64,000 bases of DNA from Candidatus Nitrosocaldus sp. Its GTDB lineage: Archaea > Thermoproteota > Nitrososphaeria > Nitrososphaerales > Nitrosocaldaceae. Below are positions 61,493 through 64,000 of the stretch, piece after piece (the stretch's first letter is position 1; each line of letters begins with the position of its first letter). The notes beneath the pieces are model-generated. The model was not told the DNA's origin. It worked only from the letters and a program-made list of their open reading frames with translations, and searched no databases. The position numbers and the translations under genes are program-made. The stretch covers positions 54,966 through 118,965 of the forward strand of contig JANWZS010000004.1 in NCBI GenBank assembly GCA_025054855.1, written 5' to 3'.

Positions 61493-62410
61493 TCATGAGA
61501 GTAGTTCTCTGACCCAGTCCCTCAACCCTACCTTGCTGTTGAGTTCCCCCTTGCTCTCTATCAGCCCTCTCTCCTCTAGCATATCCACTACCTCAGCGCC
61601 TATACCCCTCTCCAGTATGGCATCCCTCGGCTCATCCCTGTAATCCTTACCAAATATCATCTCTACATACCCCTTCACCCTCTCATCCAGTGCTAGGGGT
61701 ATAGCAGGTATGCTCACTAGCTCCCTCGTCGCTTCATACACATAGTAGATGCCATCTGCACCAGCAAGCAGTGCTGCTATGACTGCTGCGGTCGACTCTG
61801 GCTTGAATCCTGCAGTTGCCAGTACGTATACCCTCTCTACTTCATCAGCACCCATATCATGGGTGGTTGACCCTCTCTTCCTCCTCTTCACCATCCTCAC
61901 AACCTTGCTCATCAGGTCTATCATGCACTCTTGGAACTGCTCCAGTGCCTTCGCCTTGGAGAAGCCTTGAACCTCAACCCTCTCAACCCGTAATCCTCGC
62001 TCGTTCCTCAGGTACTCCTCCATCACTCTTGCGCAGAGGAGGCCTGAACCTGTATCGGAGTGGTATAGGAATACGTTGCTTATATCATCTGGAAGGAGCC
62101 TGTTATCCCGTATGAGTAGATCCATAGTGTTTATCTCAGCTGTAGCATAGCTCCCACCCCTCTCCCTTATGTAATCTAGAAGCGATTGGAATAACTCGCT
62201 CCCAGAGTACGCATGCTTATCCCTTATCTCGCTATCCTCAATGGAACCCGGTTCAAGTCTGGATAGTCTAGATATATTGTACCTGTTATTCATCTCAACC
62301 AGTCTTTTATGTAGTGCATCGCTTATACCTTGGGGCTTCGTTGGACTGGCATCGCTCGCAGCATTACGAAGAAGAGACGTTCCACATGTCACAAGCAAAG
62401 TTACCCTCAT
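61493..62410 (-). CDS. CARF-domain protein, CRISPR ring-nuclease-like (Crn1/APE2256 family)
   Basis: Rossmann-like CARF fold starting VTLLVTCGTSLLRN and the diagnostic central block VLATAGFKPESTAAVIAALLAGADGIYYVYE followed by VSIPAIPL, written in parts. In this family the GFK Lys and an N-terminal Ser act on cyclic tetra-adenylate. Residues after about 240 form a helical winged-helix-like tail; no HEPN RNase motif (R-x4-6-H) is evident, favouring a ring nuclease over Csx1. No cas gene or CRISPR array is in the window. ATG 62410 is preferred to 62449. Confidence 0.78.
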   Translation of the reverse strand: MRVTLLVTCGTSLLRNAASDASPTKPQGISDALHKRLVEMNNRYNISRLSRLEPGSIEDSEIRDKHAYSGSELFQSLLDYIRERGGSYATAEINTMDLLIRDNRLLPDDISNVFLYHSDTGSGLLCARVMEEYLRNERGLRVERVEVQGFSKAKALEQFQECMIDLMSKVVRMVKRRKRGSTTHDMGADEVERVYVLATAGFKPESTAAVIAALLAGADGIYYVYEATRELVSIPAIPLALDERVKGYVEMIFGKDYRDEPRDAILERGIGAEVVDMLEERGLIESKGELNSKVGLRDWVRELLS

Positions 62411-62685
62411 GGCACGAGGTCCAGCAGCATCACTTTTATGCGTTATCATGCATTAGGATAAGCATGCCAGCTAACTAGACCGTTGATGTTATAGATTAGC
62501 CCTCATCCCCATGGCAAACTATCGTGATATGGACTCTAGGGTATCAGCATATCCTGACCTGAATCTGCCTGCGAGAGCATGCCTCACACTACTCATATAG
62601 TACGTACCTAACATACGTTATATAACACATGTTATATCACTCAGCCTACTGCTGGCATTAAATATCATCGCCATATATCTGGCCT

Positions 62686-63144
62686 ATGCGTACATTGCTA
62701 GCAGTGTGTATAGCAGTCTGGACCCTGCTCGGTGTATTCCTGCTGCTAGATATAAGCAAGGAGTTCGCATTTGCAGATATACATAAATTCGAGGACTCGA
62801 TAGTCGATGCAACTAACAAGGTTAGGGCAGAACATGGTCTGCCATCGCTGGTCAAGGATGCCATGCTTACGGAGAATGCGAAGAGGTACGCAATAGTCAA
62901 TGCGGACAAGGGATTCATATCCCATAACCATGAACCACTAACCTCGAGGATGCCAAGCAGCTGCATCTCCATAGGGGAGAACCTATACCAGGGAAGGGAT
63001 GGTAGTGGAGAGGGCATAGTCAATGCTTGGATGAGGTCACCAGCACACAGGGAGAATATACTCGATGCGGAATGGGAGAGGATAGGCGTTGGGGTAGCAA
63101 GGATAGGAAGCCAGATAGTGGCAGTGCAGTTGTTCTGTAGATAG
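62686..63144 (+). CDS. Exported CAP/SCP-domain protein
   Basis: Signal peptide or anchor (residues about 4-22, LLAVCIAVWTLLGVFLLL), then a CAP domain of YkwD type: ATNKVRAEHGLPSLVKD, LTENAKRYA, the metal-site SHNHE, ISIGENLYQG and WMRSPAHRENIL. CAP proteins bind lipids or act as proteases; archaeal roles are unknown. Has Cys pairs (SSC near the middle and FCR at the end) that fit an exported fold. Confidence 0.86.
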   Translation: MRTLLAVCIAVWTLLGVFLLLDISKEFAFADIHKFEDSIVDATNKVRAEHGLPSLVKDAMLTENAKRYAIVNADKGFISHNHEPLTSRMPSSCISIGENLYQGRDGSGEGIVNAWMRSPAHRENILDAEWERIGVGVARIGSQIVAVQLFCR

Positions 63145-63251
63145 ATGAGCCAGTATCGGCCCATCCCGCTATGACCACCTTTTCTTATCATTATCATCAT
63201 CGCTGCAGTTGTATTACACATATAATAACCCCCTCCCTGTGATTACATGGC

Positions 63252-64000
63252 ATGTTTGAGATAAGGCATAGCGATCTAGCAGGTAGGATAGGTAGGTTAA
63301 GGACCAGGCATGGTACAGTGGAGACTCCAGCATTCCTGCCCGTTGTGCATCCCGTTAGGCAGGAGGTGGAGGTCAGTGAGCTGGAGAGGATGGGCTTTGA
63401 TATGCTGATAACCAATGCGTACATAACGCTGAAGGAGTATGGTGATGTTAGGGATATACATGATATACTCAACTACAGCAAGCCGATAATGACCGACTCT
63501 GGAGGGTACCAGGTTCTGGTGTACGGCAGTGTAGATGTCGATAGCCTGACCATGGCCAGGTTCCAGGCAAGGATAGGGAGTGATGTTGCGGTACCATTGG
63601 ACAAGCCCACTGGATTCGGTCTACCAAGGGGCAAGGCAGAGCAGTACGTTGAACTTACGCTCAAGGCTGCCGAGGAGGCCATGATGATGGGCGATCGATC
63701 GACCGTATGGGCTGCACCCATACAGGGGGGAGAGCACCTAGATCTGGTCGAGTACTCAAGCAGGAGGCTGCTAGAGATGGGGTATGAGTTCTTCGCCCTA
63801 GGTAGCCCAACCGAACTGATGGAGGCCTACGAGTTCTATACACTAGCAAGGATGATAGTCACTGCTAGAACGGTGGTACCGTTGAGCAAGCCCATGCACC
63901 TCTTCGGCGCTGGGCACCCTCTAACCATACCACTGGCAGTTGCCCTTGGATGCGATACGTTCGACTCTGCATCCTACATACTCTATGCGAAGGATGGGAG
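63252..64000 (+). CDS. tgtA: tRNA-guanine(15) transglycosylase, archaeosine type (3' end cut off)
   Basis: Exchanges G15 of archaeal tRNA for preQ0 en route to archaeosine. MFEIRHSDLAGRIGRLRTRHG, ETPAFLPVVHPVRQ, the nucleophile region PIMTDSGGYQVLVYG, APIQGG and PLSKPMHLFGAGHP match the family in order. 249 residues are in the window; the C-terminal part, including any PUA domain, is outside. ATG 63252 gives the normal start. Confidence 0.94.
   Translation, partial: MFEIRHSDLAGRIGRLRTRHGTVETPAFLPVVHPVRQEVEVSELERMGFDMLITNAYITLKEYGDVRDIHDILNYSKPIMTDSGGYQVLVYGSVDVDSLTMARFQARIGSDVAVPLDKPTGFGLPRGKAEQYVELTLKAAEEAMMMGDRSTVWAAPIQGGEHLDLVEYSSRRLLEMGYEFFALGSPTELMEAYEFYTLARMIVTARTVVPLSKPMHLFGAGHPLTIPLAVALGCDTFDSASYILYAKDG

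Noticed and set aside
1-64000. Insertion sequences, prophage or integrase genes
   Set aside because: No transposase, integrase or terminal repeats were found; the window looks like stable chromosome.

Overview
The window reads as a stretch of chromosome from an archaeon of the Thaumarchaeota/Nitrososphaeria, most likely an ammonia-oxidising lineage. The marks seen in the sequence are fibrillarin with Nop5, topoisomerase VI A and B, archaeal DnaG, aIF1A, aIF2-beta, a TFE-beta (aRPC34) homologue, PurP, archaeosine transglycosylase and a full urease cluster. Arg is mostly AGG and Ile mostly ATA, a bias often seen in thermophiles, and G+C is about half by eye. A hot-spring relative such as Nitrosocaldales is possible but not shown. 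No ammonia monooxygenase gene lies here.

Layout. 1-6.6 kb: a sugar-isomerase fragment, then gatB, gatA and gatC, aspS and an alanyl-tRNA editing protein, all on the minus strand. This is the indirect Asn-tRNA pathway. 6.7-16.5 kb: purP, a succinyl-CoA-synthetase-like pair, eL40, tRNA-Val, a metalloprotease, TFE-beta, RlmE, Trm1, THEP1, TerC and RNase HII. 16.5-24.7 kb: fibrillarin/Nop5, pyrD-pyrK, tRNA-Leu, apt-MTAP, a patatin and an SLC13 carrier. 24.8-33.5 kb: three small overlapping genes of unknown role, UbiX, two small membrane proteins, then a minus-strand informational block (RIO1, KH protein, Top6B, Top6A; aIF2-beta, DUF424, aIF1A). 33.7-45.7 kb: two exported proteins, an ADP-forming acyl-CoA synthetase (a candidate for the 3-hydroxypropionate/4-hydroxybutyrate cycle), an amidotransferase, a beta-propeller, LhgO, DnaG-RibK, and a siroheme reductase coupled to a rhodanese.

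45.9-59.9 kb is a urea-utilisation region. It holds a NicO-like nickel carrier, ureD, ureG, ureF, ureE, an unknown gene, a diverged thermosome subunit, ureC, ureB, ureA and a UT-type urea channel. Divergent to these is a 919-residue fusion of a DUR3-like urea symporter to a histidine kinase, followed by a convergent response regulator. I infer one system in which urea is sensed by its own transporter, imported by two routes, and hydrolysed by an enzyme whose maturation may have a dedicated chaperonin.

60-64 kb: a ParB-like protein with an inverted repeat at its promoter, an orphan CARF protein resembling CRISPR ring nucleases, an exported CAP-domain protein and the start of tgtA. Many genes appear leaderless, with a TATA box about 22-28 nt ahead of the start codon. 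I used this to choose several starts. Several conserved enzymes carry in-frame simple-sequence inserts.
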